From: Gammaproteobacteria bacterium
GTDB taxonomy: Bacteria; Pseudomonadota; Gammaproteobacteria; Chromatiales; Chromatiaceae
Length of the DNA: 6,487 nt
Direction of reading: 5' to 3'
NCBI GenBank assembly: GCA_029287695.1
Contig: JARFQQ010000156.1
Span: 1-6,487, forward strand
Both the position numbers and the translations under genes were made by a program. The notes beneath the pieces are model-generated. The model saw nothing but the letters and a program-made list of their open reading frames with translations. It had not been told where the DNA came from and did not search any database. Shown in pieces: positions 1-6,450 of the stretch (position 1 is its first letter; every line of letters begins with the position of its first letter).

Positions 1-69
1 GCCGGGAAATGATCATCTTGAGCACATGGAAGTGCCTCTTTCGGCACTCGTCAGAAGTGGCCGATGGAG
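1..69. other. Non-coding left edge, possibly the tail of an upstream plus-strand transcript
   Basis: I can support no gene here. Frame 1 reads Ala-Gly-Lys and then TGA at 10-12, so an upstream plus-strand gene could end there, but three codons identify nothing. A short hairpin (AGTGCC at 31-36, GGCACT at 43-48, six-base loop) precedes the stronger terminator hairpin at 70-94. Two hairpins in a row would fit the 3' end of a transcript coming from outside the window. That is inference from the layout only. Confidence 0.3.
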
Positions 70-98
70 AAACCGGAGTTCCATGCTCCGGTTTTATT
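70..98 (+). terminator. Intrinsic terminator ahead of the lipoprotein-coaBC operon
   Basis: A perfect 9-bp stem, AAACCGGAG (70-78) with CTCCGGTTT (86-94), closes a 7-base loop and runs into TTTTATT (92-98). This is the standard form of a rho-independent terminator on the plus strand. Read on the minus strand, the stem is followed by a poorer T-tract (TTTCTCC), so plus is preferred. It probably ends transcription of a gene left of the window and insulates the operon starting near 198. Confidence 0.75.
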
Positions 99-163
99 AC
101 CCCGGGATCATAGAGGCCTGCCCGGGAGGCCAGGGTGCGCATACTGCGGTAAGTTAGTATCTG

Positions 164-191
164 CTTACTACGCATGGCTCTGTGGTATGAT
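164..191 (+). promoter_or_regulatory. Candidate extended -10 promoter for the lipoprotein-coaBC operon
   Basis: TATGAT at 186-191 matches the sigma-70 -10 consensus at five of six positions. It is preceded by TG and one base (183-185), giving an extended -10 element. The best -35-like hexamer, CTTACT at 164-169 with a 16-base spacer, is poor, as is usual for extended -10 promoters. Initiation would fall near 198, leaving a leader of about 35 bases before the ATG at 232. This was found by eye and is not experimentally supported. Confidence 0.5.
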
Positions 192-204
192 TTGAAACAA
201 ATCA
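188..204. promoter_or_regulatory. Palindrome over the -10 and start site, a candidate operator
   Basis: TGATTTG (188-194) and CAAATCA (198-204) form a perfect 7-bp inverted repeat around AAA. The left arm shares four bases with the -10 hexamer (186-191), and the right arm covers the predicted transcription start. An AT-rich dyad placed there is typical of a repressor site, but I do not recognise it as the site of any named regulator. A 7-bp repeat of this kind should occur a few times by chance in a window this size, so its position is the main argument for it. Confidence 0.35.
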
Positions 205-231
205 GCTCAGACTGACCGCCCTGTTTCCACC

Positions 232-660
232 ATGCCACCGCTCAGAGTCATTCCTGCAGTCATTGTCATGATGCTGCTCGCAGCCTGTGAAGGCCCTTCC
301 TTCATGGGCAGCAGCCATGTCCGCCCGGAACCCAGCAAGGAGCAGCGTGCGAAATTCGAGCAATACCTCGTCCAGGCAGAAGCAGATGCCGCCCGGGGCA
401 AGGCCGTTACCATGCCGAAATATGTGCGCTACGAAATGCCGGATGGCAACGAGCATATTTACATCACGAAGTCCCGCCATGCTGCACATCCTGCCGTCGT
501 CCGGCGCACTATTGTCACGCGCCTTGGTGTTCGGAAACTGGCCACCCGGGGCGCGCACGGAGGGTCACGGGCGGCTTTTGAGAAATGGCTGGCCGAGTTC
601 AAGGCGATCGATGTCAACCGTCCCCGCACTGCTGACCTGAAACCCATTCCGACACTATGA
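232..660 (+). CDS. Putative small lipoprotein of unknown function
   Basis: I do not recognise this 142-residue protein. Its N-terminus looks like a lipoprotein signal: Arg5, a hydrophobic stretch (Val6-Leu16), then the lipobox Leu16-Ala17-Ala18-Cys19. Glu20 follows the cysteine, and with no Asp at +2 the outer membrane is the likelier destination. The mature part has a charged, probably helical segment (about 35-60), a middle piece with several Tyr/His (about 63-85), a basic stretch (about 84-108), and a second helical segment (about 111-125). It has no further membrane span and no motif I can name. The ATG at 232 is the only in-frame start that includes the whole signal, because a stop lies upstream at 193-195; no good Shine-Dalgarno precedes it. 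Its stop overlaps the coaBC start in ATGA (657-660), so the two are probably translated together. GC-rich third positions support real coding. It could be lineage-specific. Confidence 0.72.
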   Translation: MPPLRVIPAVIVMMLLAACEGPSFMGSSHVRPEPSKEQRAKFEQYLVQAEADAARGKAVTMPKYVRYEMPDGNEHIYITKSRHAAHPAVVRRTIVTRLGVRKLATRGAHGGSRAAFEKWLAEFKAIDVNRPRTADLKPIPTL

Positions 661-1853
661 GTCTTGCTAACAGGCACATTCTTCTCGGTGTGACCGGTGG
701 TATCGCAGCCTACAAGGCCGCGGAACTGGCGCGCCTCCTGGTCAAGGCCGGCGCCAGAGTGCAGGTCGTCATGACTCGCTCCGCCGGGGAATTCATCGGC
801 GCCATGACCTTCCAGGCCATCACCGGCAAGGAGACACGCAGCGATCTCTTCGATAGCGCACACGAGGCGGCCATGGGGCATATCGAGCTGGCGCGATGGG
901 CGGATCTGGTTATCATTGCTCCTGCCACGGCCAATTTCATCGCACTCATGGCACGGGGTTCTGCCAACGATCTTCTCAGCACGCTCTGTCTCGCGACTGC
1001 TGCACCCGTGGTCGTCGCACCGGCCATGAACCGGCAAATGTGGTCCGATCCCGCGACGCAGGCGAATATCGAAACGCTGCAAGAGCATGGCAGGCTGATC
1101 CTGGGACCCGCAGCAGGCGAACAGGCATGCGGCGATGTCGGCCCCGGGCGGATGCTCGAACCGGCAGATATATTCGACGCCGTGAATGGAATGTTTACCA
1201 GCGGCGCACTGGCCGGCGTCAGGGCCCTCGTCACAGCCGGCCCGACACGCGAAGCAATCGACCCGGTACGTTTTATCGGCAATCGCAGCTCCGGCAAGAT
1301 GGGGTTTGCCATCGCGCAAGCGCTCGAGGAACAGGGTGCCGAAGTCACACTGGTTGCAGGCCCTTCGCAATTGCCGACACCATCCGGCGTCACACGTATT
1401 GATGTCGAAGCCGCACTCGAGATGCATAATGCCGTGATGCAGATAGCCGCAGATTGTGATCTCTTTGTTGCCACGGCGGCTGTTGCCGACTATCGCCCTG
1501 AAACCGTCGCAAGCAGTAAAATCAAGAAAACCGCCGAATCACAGGAAATGCGCCTGGTGAGGAATCCCGACATCCTTGCCGATGTTGCGGCACTCGCAAG
1601 TGGCCCCTTCACGGTCGGTTTCGCAGCAGAAACCGACAATGTGGTGGCCTACGCCGACGAGAAACGCCAGCGCAAGTGCATCGACATGATCGCTGCCAAC
1701 GATGTCAGCAGCCAGAGCGGCGGTGGTTTTGACAGCGACGAAAACGCGCTGCATGTCCTCTGGGAGGGCGGGCAGCAGGAACTCCCCATGACCGGCAAGC
1801 TGCGCCTCGCACGCCAGCTGGTCGAATTGATAAGCCAGAAAATCCATGCATGA
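657..1853 (+). CDS. coaBC: Bifunctional phosphopantothenoylcysteine decarboxylase / phosphopantothenate-cysteine ligase
   Basis: This cytoplasmic enzyme performs two successive steps of coenzyme A synthesis. The C-terminal CoaB domain joins 4'-phosphopantothenate to cysteine using CTP, and the N-terminal FMN-dependent CoaC domain decarboxylates the product to 4'-phosphopantetheine. In the CoaC half (about 1-185) I see the flavoprotein start ([11 protein letters not shown], 11-21), catalytic His75 in [13 protein letters not shown] with Asn125, and the [10 protein letters not shown] loop with Cys158. The CoaB half (about 187-398) shows TAGPTRE (193-199), Asn209 in [17 protein letters not shown] (275-280), and Lys288 in KIKK. 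These align with E. coli His75, Asn125, Cys158, Asn210 and Lys289. The 398-residue length is normal for the fused enzyme. The start overlaps the lipoprotein stop (ATGA) with no clear Shine-Dalgarno, and the 3' end overlaps dut by 8 bases, so coupling is likely on both sides. All key residues are present and I see no damage. Confidence 0.98.
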   Translation: MSLANRHILLGVTGGIAAYKAAELARLLVKAGARVQVVMTRSAGEFIGAMTFQAITGKETRSDLFDSAHEAAMGHIELARWADLVIIAPATANFIALMARGSANDLLSTLCLATAAPVVVAPAMNRQMWSDPATQANIETLQEHGRLILGPAAGEQACGDVGPGRMLEPADIFDAVNGMFTSGALAGVRALVTAGPTREAIDPVRFIGNRSSGKMGFAIAQALEEQGAEVTLVAGPSQLPTPSGVTRIDVEAALEMHNAVMQIAADCDLFVATAAVADYRPETVASSKIKKTAESQEMRLVRNPDILADVAALASGPFTVGFAAETDNVVAYADEKRQRKCIDMIAANDVSSQSGGGFDSDENALHVLWEGGQQELPMTGKLRLARQLVELISQKIHA

Positions 1854-2301
1854 AATTGAACTGAAAATCCTAGACGACCGCCTCGGCAATGACTTCCCGT
1901 TGCCGGACTATGCCACGCCGGGCTCCGCCGGCATGGACCTGCGCGCCATGCTGCAGGAACCCCTCGAGATCGCTCCGGGACAGACAGAATTGATCCCGAC
2001 CGGTATCGCGATGCATATCGCAGACCCGTCGCTGGCTGCCGTGATCCTCCCCCGCTCCGGACTGGGTCACAAGCACGGTATCGTACTGGGTAATCTCGTC
2101 GGGCTGATCGACTCGGATTACCAGGGACAGCTGTTCGTTTCCTGCTGGAACCGTGGTGATACAGCATTCAGGATGGAAATCGGAGAGCGTCTTGCCCAGC
2201 TCGTGATCGTTCCCGTCGTGCAGGCGCGCTTCAACATCGTCGAAGAGTTCGATGAAAGCCATCGCGGCGAAGGGGGCTTCGGATCATCCGGGCGGCACTG
2301 A
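1846..2301 (+). CDS. dut: dUTP diphosphatase (dUTPase)
   Basis: This homotrimeric enzyme hydrolyses dUTP to dUMP and pyrophosphate, which keeps uracil out of DNA and supplies dUMP for thymidylate synthesis. All five family motifs are present in order: I, PGSAGMDL (25-32); II, PRSGLG (69-74); [12 protein letters not shown] (86-94); IV, GERLAQL (113-119); and [11 protein letters not shown] (140-149), the glycine-rich arm that closes over the phosphates of a neighbouring active site. Asp89 aligns with the catalytic aspartate (Asp90 in E. coli) and Tyr92 with the residue that excludes ribose. At 151 residues it has the length of the E. coli enzyme and resembles it closely throughout. The start lies 8 bases inside coaBC in another frame, with no strong Shine-Dalgarno, so translation probably depends on ribosomes finishing coaBC. 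The same coaBC-dut pairing occurs in E. coli. Confidence 0.98.
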   Translation: MHEIELKILDDRLGNDFPLPDYATPGSAGMDLRAMLQEPLEIAPGQTELIPTGIAMHIADPSLAAVILPRSGLGHKHGIVLGNLVGLIDSDYQGQLFVSCWNRGDTAFRMEIGERLAQLVIVPVVQARFNIVEEFDESHRGEGGFGSSGRH

Positions 2302-2328
2302 GAGCCGGTCACGAGGACATGGAATCCC

Positions 2329-2354
2329 GGGGCGAGACATGCATGACTCGCCTC
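2329..2354 (+). other. GC-rich hairpin between dut and argB, not a canonical terminator
   Basis: GGGGCGAG (2329-2336) pairs with CTCGCCTC (2347-2354), seven Watson-Crick pairs and one G-T, around the 10-base loop ACATGCATGA. The next bases (CCCGATAAG) contain no T-tract, so it should not act as an intrinsic terminator. It may slow the polymerase, protect an mRNA end after processing, or set different expression of argB relative to coaBC-dut. The other bases of the 89-base gap (2302-2390) show no convincing promoter and no recognisable ArgR box. Confidence 0.4.
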
Positions 2355-2366
2355 CCCGATAAGTAG

Positions 2367-3287
<921 letters not shown>

Positions 3288-3294
3288 GAGCAAT

Positions 3295-3873
3295 ATGCCG
3301 AGACCATCAAGAAAGCAGCAGATTCTCGAGACCCTGGCCCAGGAGCTTCAGCGCCAGCAGGGCAAGAAAATCACGACTGCCTCACTGGCAAGTGCCGCCG
3401 GCGTCTCGGAGGCAGCGCTCTATCGCCACTTCGCTAGCAAGGCGAAGATGTTCGAAGCGTTGATCGAGTTCGCAGAAGAAAGCATTTTCAGCCGCATCAA
3501 CCAGATTCTCCAGGAAAACAAGCAGGCTGCCGCGCGCTGCTACTACATCACCTGGTTGCTACTGGGTTTCACGGAACGCAACCCCGGCATCACGCGACTG
3601 CTGCTCGGAGACGCCCTGACCGGCGAAAACGAGCGCCTGCATGCACGCGTCGACCAGTTTTTCTCGCGTGTCGAGTCGCAATTCAGGCAGGTGTTGCGCG
3701 AGGCGCCGATGCGCGGCGAAGAGCTCAAGACGCAGGAACCCGAAGTCACAGCACGCCTGCTTGCAGACTGGATCGAGGGCCGCATGCACCACTTTCGCAG
3801 GAGCGGATTCAGGGAATCACCAATGGACGGGCTGGAAGAGGGCTGGAAACAGCTTGCAGCAGCAATCTTCTGA
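3295..3873 (+). CDS. slmA: Nucleoid occlusion factor SlmA (TetR family)
   Basis: SlmA is a TetR-fold dimer that binds specific chromosomal sites and, when DNA-bound, antagonises FtsZ polymers so that the division septum does not close over the nucleoid. The DNA-binding helix-turn-helix spans about 26-49 (ITTASLASAAGVSEAALYRH, then FASK), nearly identical to the E. coli region. Thr27 corresponds to E. coli Thr33, needed for DNA binding. Phe59, Arg67, Arg95 and Asn96 match residues of the FtsZ-interacting face (E. coli Phe65, Arg73, Arg101, Asn102), within LLLGFTERNPGITR (88-101). Length is 192 residues against 198 in E. coli. It lacks the first six or so residues of that protein, which are variable. 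It is the last gene of the plus-strand series, directly behind argB. In enteric bacteria slmA (ttk) sits between dut and pyrE, so the neighbourhood supports the name. Confidence 0.95.
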   Translation: MPRPSRKQQILETLAQELQRQQGKKITTASLASAAGVSEAALYRHFASKAKMFEALIEFAEESIFSRINQILQENKQAAARCYYITWLLLGFTERNPGITRLLLGDALTGENERLHARVDQFFSRVESQFRQVLREAPMRGEELKTQEPEVTARLLADWIEGRMHHFRRSGFRESPMDGLEEGWKQLAAAIF

Positions 3874-3908
3874 GTAAATCCCCACGACTGCCGGCTCGTT
3901 GTTGATTT

Positions 3909-3939
3909 GCAATAAGGGGCAGTACCTCTAATCCGCCCC
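3909..3939 (-). terminator. Weak candidate terminator after the transglutaminase gene
   Basis: Read on the minus strand, GGGGCGG (3939-3933) pairs with CTGCCCC (3922-3916), six Watson-Crick pairs and one G-T. The loop is 10 bases and is followed by TTATTGC. The tract is short for an intrinsic terminator, but the position, about 20 bases past the stop at 3961, is right. On the plus strand the wobble becomes an A-C mismatch and no T-run follows, so I see no clear terminator for slmA in the 87-base convergent gap. Confidence 0.35.
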
Positions 3940-3960
3940 AGCTGCCTGTCGGGCGGCGAT

Positions 3961-4746
3961 CTACTCGAGAAGCCTGACGCGAACCTCCTGGTTGACGGGA
4001 TAGACAGCAGGACCAAACTGCGTATAGACGGCAACATCGGCGGCATCGCGCCCGTACCCGATTGCCACGTAACCATTCACGTGTGCTGACCGGGTCGCAT
4101 CGAACCTGTACCAGCGCCCTCCGACATAAGCCTCGAACCAGGCGTGCATATCCATGGGATCCAGGCCGTGAAGATAGCCCACAACCATGCGGGCCGGGAT
4201 GCTCAGGCTGCGACACAATGCGATTCCGAGATGCGCAAGATCCCTGCAGACACCATATTGCCTCTCGTTGACCTGCGTCGCAGATACCGGGAAATCACTG
4301 CTCCCCGGCTCAAAACGGATTGTCCGACGTATCCATGCCTCGATCGCCGCAACCTGGTCATAGCCCAGCAGTTGCCCCTCGGTGACTGACATGGCGAGTT
4401 CACCGAACTGCTCGGACTCGCAGTAACGGCTCGGCAGAAGATAGCCAAGCACGGCATCGGGAAGATCCCAGATCTCGACAAAGGGTGCGCCGTGAGCCGT
4501 CTCGACCCTGTCTGCTGTGAGAACGTCCGCAACGGTATGGATTTCGAAAGCGCCTGCCGGGGCGACGAGTCGCTGGCAAAGATTGCCGTACTGATCCGTA
4601 AACTCGTAGGCAGGGACATGCGGGACCAGCCTGTACTCCTCGCGCGCAATCCACTGCCCGGAACCGCTGCGTGGACGCAACATCAGGATAAAAGGCGTCG
4701 GCACGGCAATGTCGAATGTCAAATCACAACTTGTCCGTAACCACAT
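3961..4746 (-). CDS. Transglutaminase-like domain protein
   Basis: This is a papain-fold, transglutaminase-core protein, which in bacteria usually acts as a peptidase, amidase or cross-linking enzyme; the substrate here is unknown. With the start chosen here it has 261 residues. The N-terminal third is a beta-rich domain (about 1-90) with PTPFILMLRPRSG, common in this family. The catalytic core follows, with Cys167 in QYGVCRDLAHL, His201 in DMHAWFEAYV, and Asp216 in RFDATR, so the triad is complete. There is no signal peptide or membrane segment, implying cytoplasmic location. I prefer the ATG at 4746 because GGGAG lies nine bases upstream (4760-4756) and relatives begin at this strand. An ATG at 4770 and a TTG at 4782 are possible but lack a Shine-Dalgarno. 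It converges with slmA. The neighbours on its strand are methyltransferases, which do not point to a pathway. It is not next to the alpha-E or circularly permuted ATP-grasp genes that often accompany related transglutaminases. Confidence 0.9.
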   Translation of the reverse strand: MWLRTSCDLTFDIAVPTPFILMLRPRSGSGQWIAREEYRLVPHVPAYEFTDQYGNLCQRLVAPAGAFEIHTVADVLTADRVETAHGAPFVEIWDLPDAVLGYLLPSRYCESEQFGELAMSVTEGQLLGYDQVAAIEAWIRRTIRFEPGSSDFPVSATQVNERQYGVCRDLAHLGIALCRSLSIPARMVVGYLHGLDPMDMHAWFEAYVGGRWYRFDATRSAHVNGYVAIGYGRDAADVAVYTQFGPAVYPVNQEVRVRLLE

Positions 4747-4835
4747 TCTGCCTGTCTCCCGTTCACTCATAATCGAACACAAGTACTGGTTGCCGGGCGA
4801 AAGACATCCCTTCCACCATCAGGTATTCACCGGAA

Positions 4836-5507
4836 TCACCGCTTCCTGAAACGCAGATAATACTGCGTCTGCATGAAATCGAGTCGCTGCACGAGTTCGA
4901 AACCGGCTGCCTGGATCTCGGTTGTTACCTGCTGTTCGCCGGCGCGCACGTGATTCATCACCCAGGCGCCGCTGAAACCCGGGATACGCTTGAAATCGAT
5001 GATAACCAGCTCGCCATCGGGCCGGAGAGCCTGGTGAATGCTTTCCAGTGTTGTCATGGGGTATTCGAAGTGGTGGTAGGTGTCGCTGATAAAAACCAGG
5101 TCGACACTCTCTGCCGGCAAACGCACGCTTTTCTGGTCATTGACGACACCGACGATGTTGCCGATGCCCTCACCTTTTGCGCGCGCCTCAATGGCCTTGA
5201 CGAATTCAGGTGCAATATCCACGGCATAGGCTTTTCCCATCGGGCCAACCTCGCGGGCCATGAGCATCGTGAAGAAACCCGTGCCTGCGCCAATATCGGC
5301 AATCGCCATGCCCGGTTGCAGGTCGAGCACACGGATAATATCGTCACGCCGGTCCCAGACTTCGCGACCGTCACGCTCGAATACACCGCGCCACTGGCTG
5401 ACGTTCGGATTCTGGTAATGATCATTGATACCCGGATTGACGTTCTGCTCGGCAAACGCCGTCAAAGGGAGGAGGATCAGCAGTAGCAGGGTAATCAGAC
5501 GTGTCAT
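4836..5507 (-). CDS. Exported class I SAM-dependent methyltransferase
   Basis: This is a Rossmann-fold methyltransferase with an export signal. From the start chosen here (223 residues) it opens with Met-Thr-Arg, a leucine-rich core (4-16) and an Ala17-Phe18-Ala19 cleavage site, so mature protein begins at Glu20 in the periplasm. The fold is clear: DIGAGTGFF (71-79) is the SAM-binding motif I, Asp97 in AVDIAP is the ribose-binding acid, DTYHHF (142-147) lies at the active-site edge, and LRPDGELVIIDFKR (161-174) is motif III. The end (about 195-220) has the usual AGFELVQ strand. The substrate is unknown. An ATG at 5534 would add nine residues, but it lies at the start site predicted from the extended -10 at 5540-5548, so 5507 is preferred; neither start has a good Shine-Dalgarno. 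Signal-bearing enzymes of this kind occur in other proteobacteria, but where they obtain SAM outside the cytoplasm is unclear. Confidence 0.88.
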   Translation of the reverse strand: MTRLITLLLLILLPLTAFAEQNVNPGINDHYQNPNVSQWRGVFERDGREVWDRRDDIIRVLDLQPGMAIADIGAGTGFFTMLMAREVGPMGKAYAVDIAPEFVKAIEARAKGEGIGNIVGVVNDQKSVRLPAESVDLVFISDTYHHFEYPMTTLESIHQALRPDGELVIIDFKRIPGFSGAWVMNHVRAGEQQVTTEIQAAGFELVQRLDFMQTQYYLRFRKR

Positions 5508-5539
5508 TCTTGTCGCTCGGTATCGCAGCATCATTTGCT

Positions 5540-5548
5540 AGTGTATCA
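5540..5548 (-). promoter_or_regulatory. Candidate extended -10 promoter for the exported methyltransferase
   Basis: On the minus strand TGATACACT (5548-5540) contains TACACT, a four-of-six -10 match, preceded by TG and one base. Transcription would begin near 5533, giving a leader of about 26 bases to the ATG at 5507 and leaving the ATG at 5534 at or before the first base of the message. The region 17 bases upstream (CCGAAA) is not a good -35. Confidence 0.35.
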
Positions 5549-5564
5549 ATCCCGGGCGAATATT

Positions 5565-5579
5565 TCGGGTCTGACCCGA
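5565..5579. other. Short perfect inverted repeat between the two methyltransferase genes
   Basis: TCGGGT (5565-5570) and ACCCGA (5574-5579) are a perfect 6-bp inverted repeat with a three-base centre. It lies about 20 bases after the stop of the upstream minus-strand gene (5601) and at the -35 distance from the candidate promoter at 5540-5548. No T-run follows on the minus strand, so a terminator is doubtful. It may be a binding site or a stabilising hairpin at the end of the upstream message. Confidence 0.3.
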
Positions 5580-5600
5580 CCGGCGGGCAAAAAGATACCT

Positions 5601-6188
5601 CTACAGCTTCCTGCCAATCAGCTGCACAACAGCACCGCTGCCGTGGTGGAATTCGCCCTCCTGGACATCGCGAATCACTTCCTGCGCATGCAGCCATTCG
5701 AGCCCCCGGAGTTCTTCCTCAAGAGATTCGAGCGTCATCATCATCTCCTCGACGGGTGGACCTCCTGTCCTGTAGTTCAACTGATCCGGCGTATAGGCTT
5801 CCAGCAGGAACACGCCTCCGGGCCTGAGACCGGCGACAACCTCGCGATGCACTCTCTGCCTCAACGGGGGAGGAAGATGCGCAAAAATCGAGACAATGGC
5901 ATTCCAGCTTTCCGGCGCTATCCTGTAATGCGCCAGGTCGGAATGGATGGTCTCGATGCCGACCTGGTGCTCCGCTGCGAGCCGGTTCGCTTTCTCAAGA
6001 CCGACAATCGACAAATCCACGGCTGTGACATGATGCCCTCTTCTTGCAAGAAAGACGGCGTTCCTCCCCTCGCCTTCCGCAAGACAGAGCGTTTTTCCAA
6101 CCGGCAAGCGGTCGACCATGTCACGCAGAAAGTCATTCGGCTCCCTGCCATAGGCAAATCCTTTCTCTCTGTAGCGCTCGTCCCACAT
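5601..6188 (-). CDS. TehB-like class I SAM-dependent methyltransferase
   Basis: This is a 195-residue cytoplasmic methyltransferase of the group often annotated as class I SAM methyltransferase or tellurite-resistance (TehB) related. The opening MWDERYREKGFAYGREPNDF is characteristic of the family. Motif I is an unusual LCLAEGEGRNAVFLA (34-48), with Glu-Gly-Glu-Gly-Arg-Asn in place of the usual Asp-x-Gly-x-Gly; TehB has a similar GRN. Asp58 (TAVDLS) should bind the SAM ribose and Asp84 (HSDLAHY) the adenine. FAHLPPPLR (102-110) and LRPGGVFLLEAYTPDQL (121-137) complete the core, and GGPP (142-145) is a conserved turn. There is no signal peptide. The ATG at 6188 begins the conserved family N-terminus, with only a weak GGGA-type Shine-Dalgarno. 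The true substrate is unknown. A role in tellurite or selenite detoxification is an old label for the family rather than something the sequence proves. The next gene on the strand starts 93 bases downstream. Confidence 0.9.
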   Translation of the reverse strand: MWDERYREKGFAYGREPNDFLRDMVDRLPVGKTLCLAEGEGRNAVFLARRGHHVTAVDLSIVGLEKANRLAAEHQVGIETIHSDLAHYRIAPESWNAIVSIFAHLPPPLRQRVHREVVAGLRPGGVFLLEAYTPDQLNYRTGGPPVEEMMMTLESLEEELRGLEWLHAQEVIRDVQEGEFHHGSGAVVQLIGRKL

Positions 6189-6229
6189 TGCTGGTCCCGG
6201 TCAGTTTCTCGATAGACGTCTCTCTCGGC

Positions 6230-6235
6230 ATTCTA
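6230..6235 (-). promoter_or_regulatory. Weak candidate -10 element for the TehB-like gene
   Basis: TAGAAT on the minus strand (6235-6230) matches the -10 consensus at five of six positions and would start transcription near 6223, about 35 bases before the ATG at 6188. No acceptable -35 hexamer lies at 16-18 bases upstream and there is no TG extension, so this is tentative. Confidence 0.25.
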
Positions 6236-6450
6236 ATACGAATACCCCGGCATCACCCCGTGATCCTCCATGCATCTTGCCTGGAATCCTGACCATGATT
6301 CCCTCTGAAGTCTGACTCGAGCCTGGCTGAGTATTTCGACTCTGAATCCGGGCACTGTTCCTGACAAGCCCTGTTTCAGCTGCGGCTTCGCAGGATACCA
6401 GTAGCATCCCGCTGGTACGAAGTCACCGGAATCATCCCGAAAACCTCATA

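Noticed and set aside
101..131. Two CCCGGG hexamers 20 bases apart and a GGCCT/AGGCC pair
   Set aside because: These are short GC-rich palindromes in a GC-rich region, with no further symmetry and no match to a known site.
2..154. Plus-strand frame open from the left edge
   Set aside because: It runs through the terminator hairpin at 70-98 and gives a low-complexity product with no recognisable C-terminus, so chance is more likely.
459..1427. Minus-strand open frame of 322 codons
   Set aside because: It lies antisense to coaBC, whose catalytic residues are all recognisable. The antisense protein is Cys- and His-rich with no family features, as expected from the complement of a GC-rich gene.
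5535..6215. Plus-strand open frame of 226 codons
   Set aside because: It is the complement of the TehB-like methyltransferase, which has clear family motifs; the plus-strand product has none.
4827..6434. Direct repeat TCACCGGAATCA at 4827-4838 and 6423-6434
   Set aside because: A single 12-base repeat is expected about once by chance in a window this long, and one copy overlaps the stop codon of a gene. No other feature links the two.
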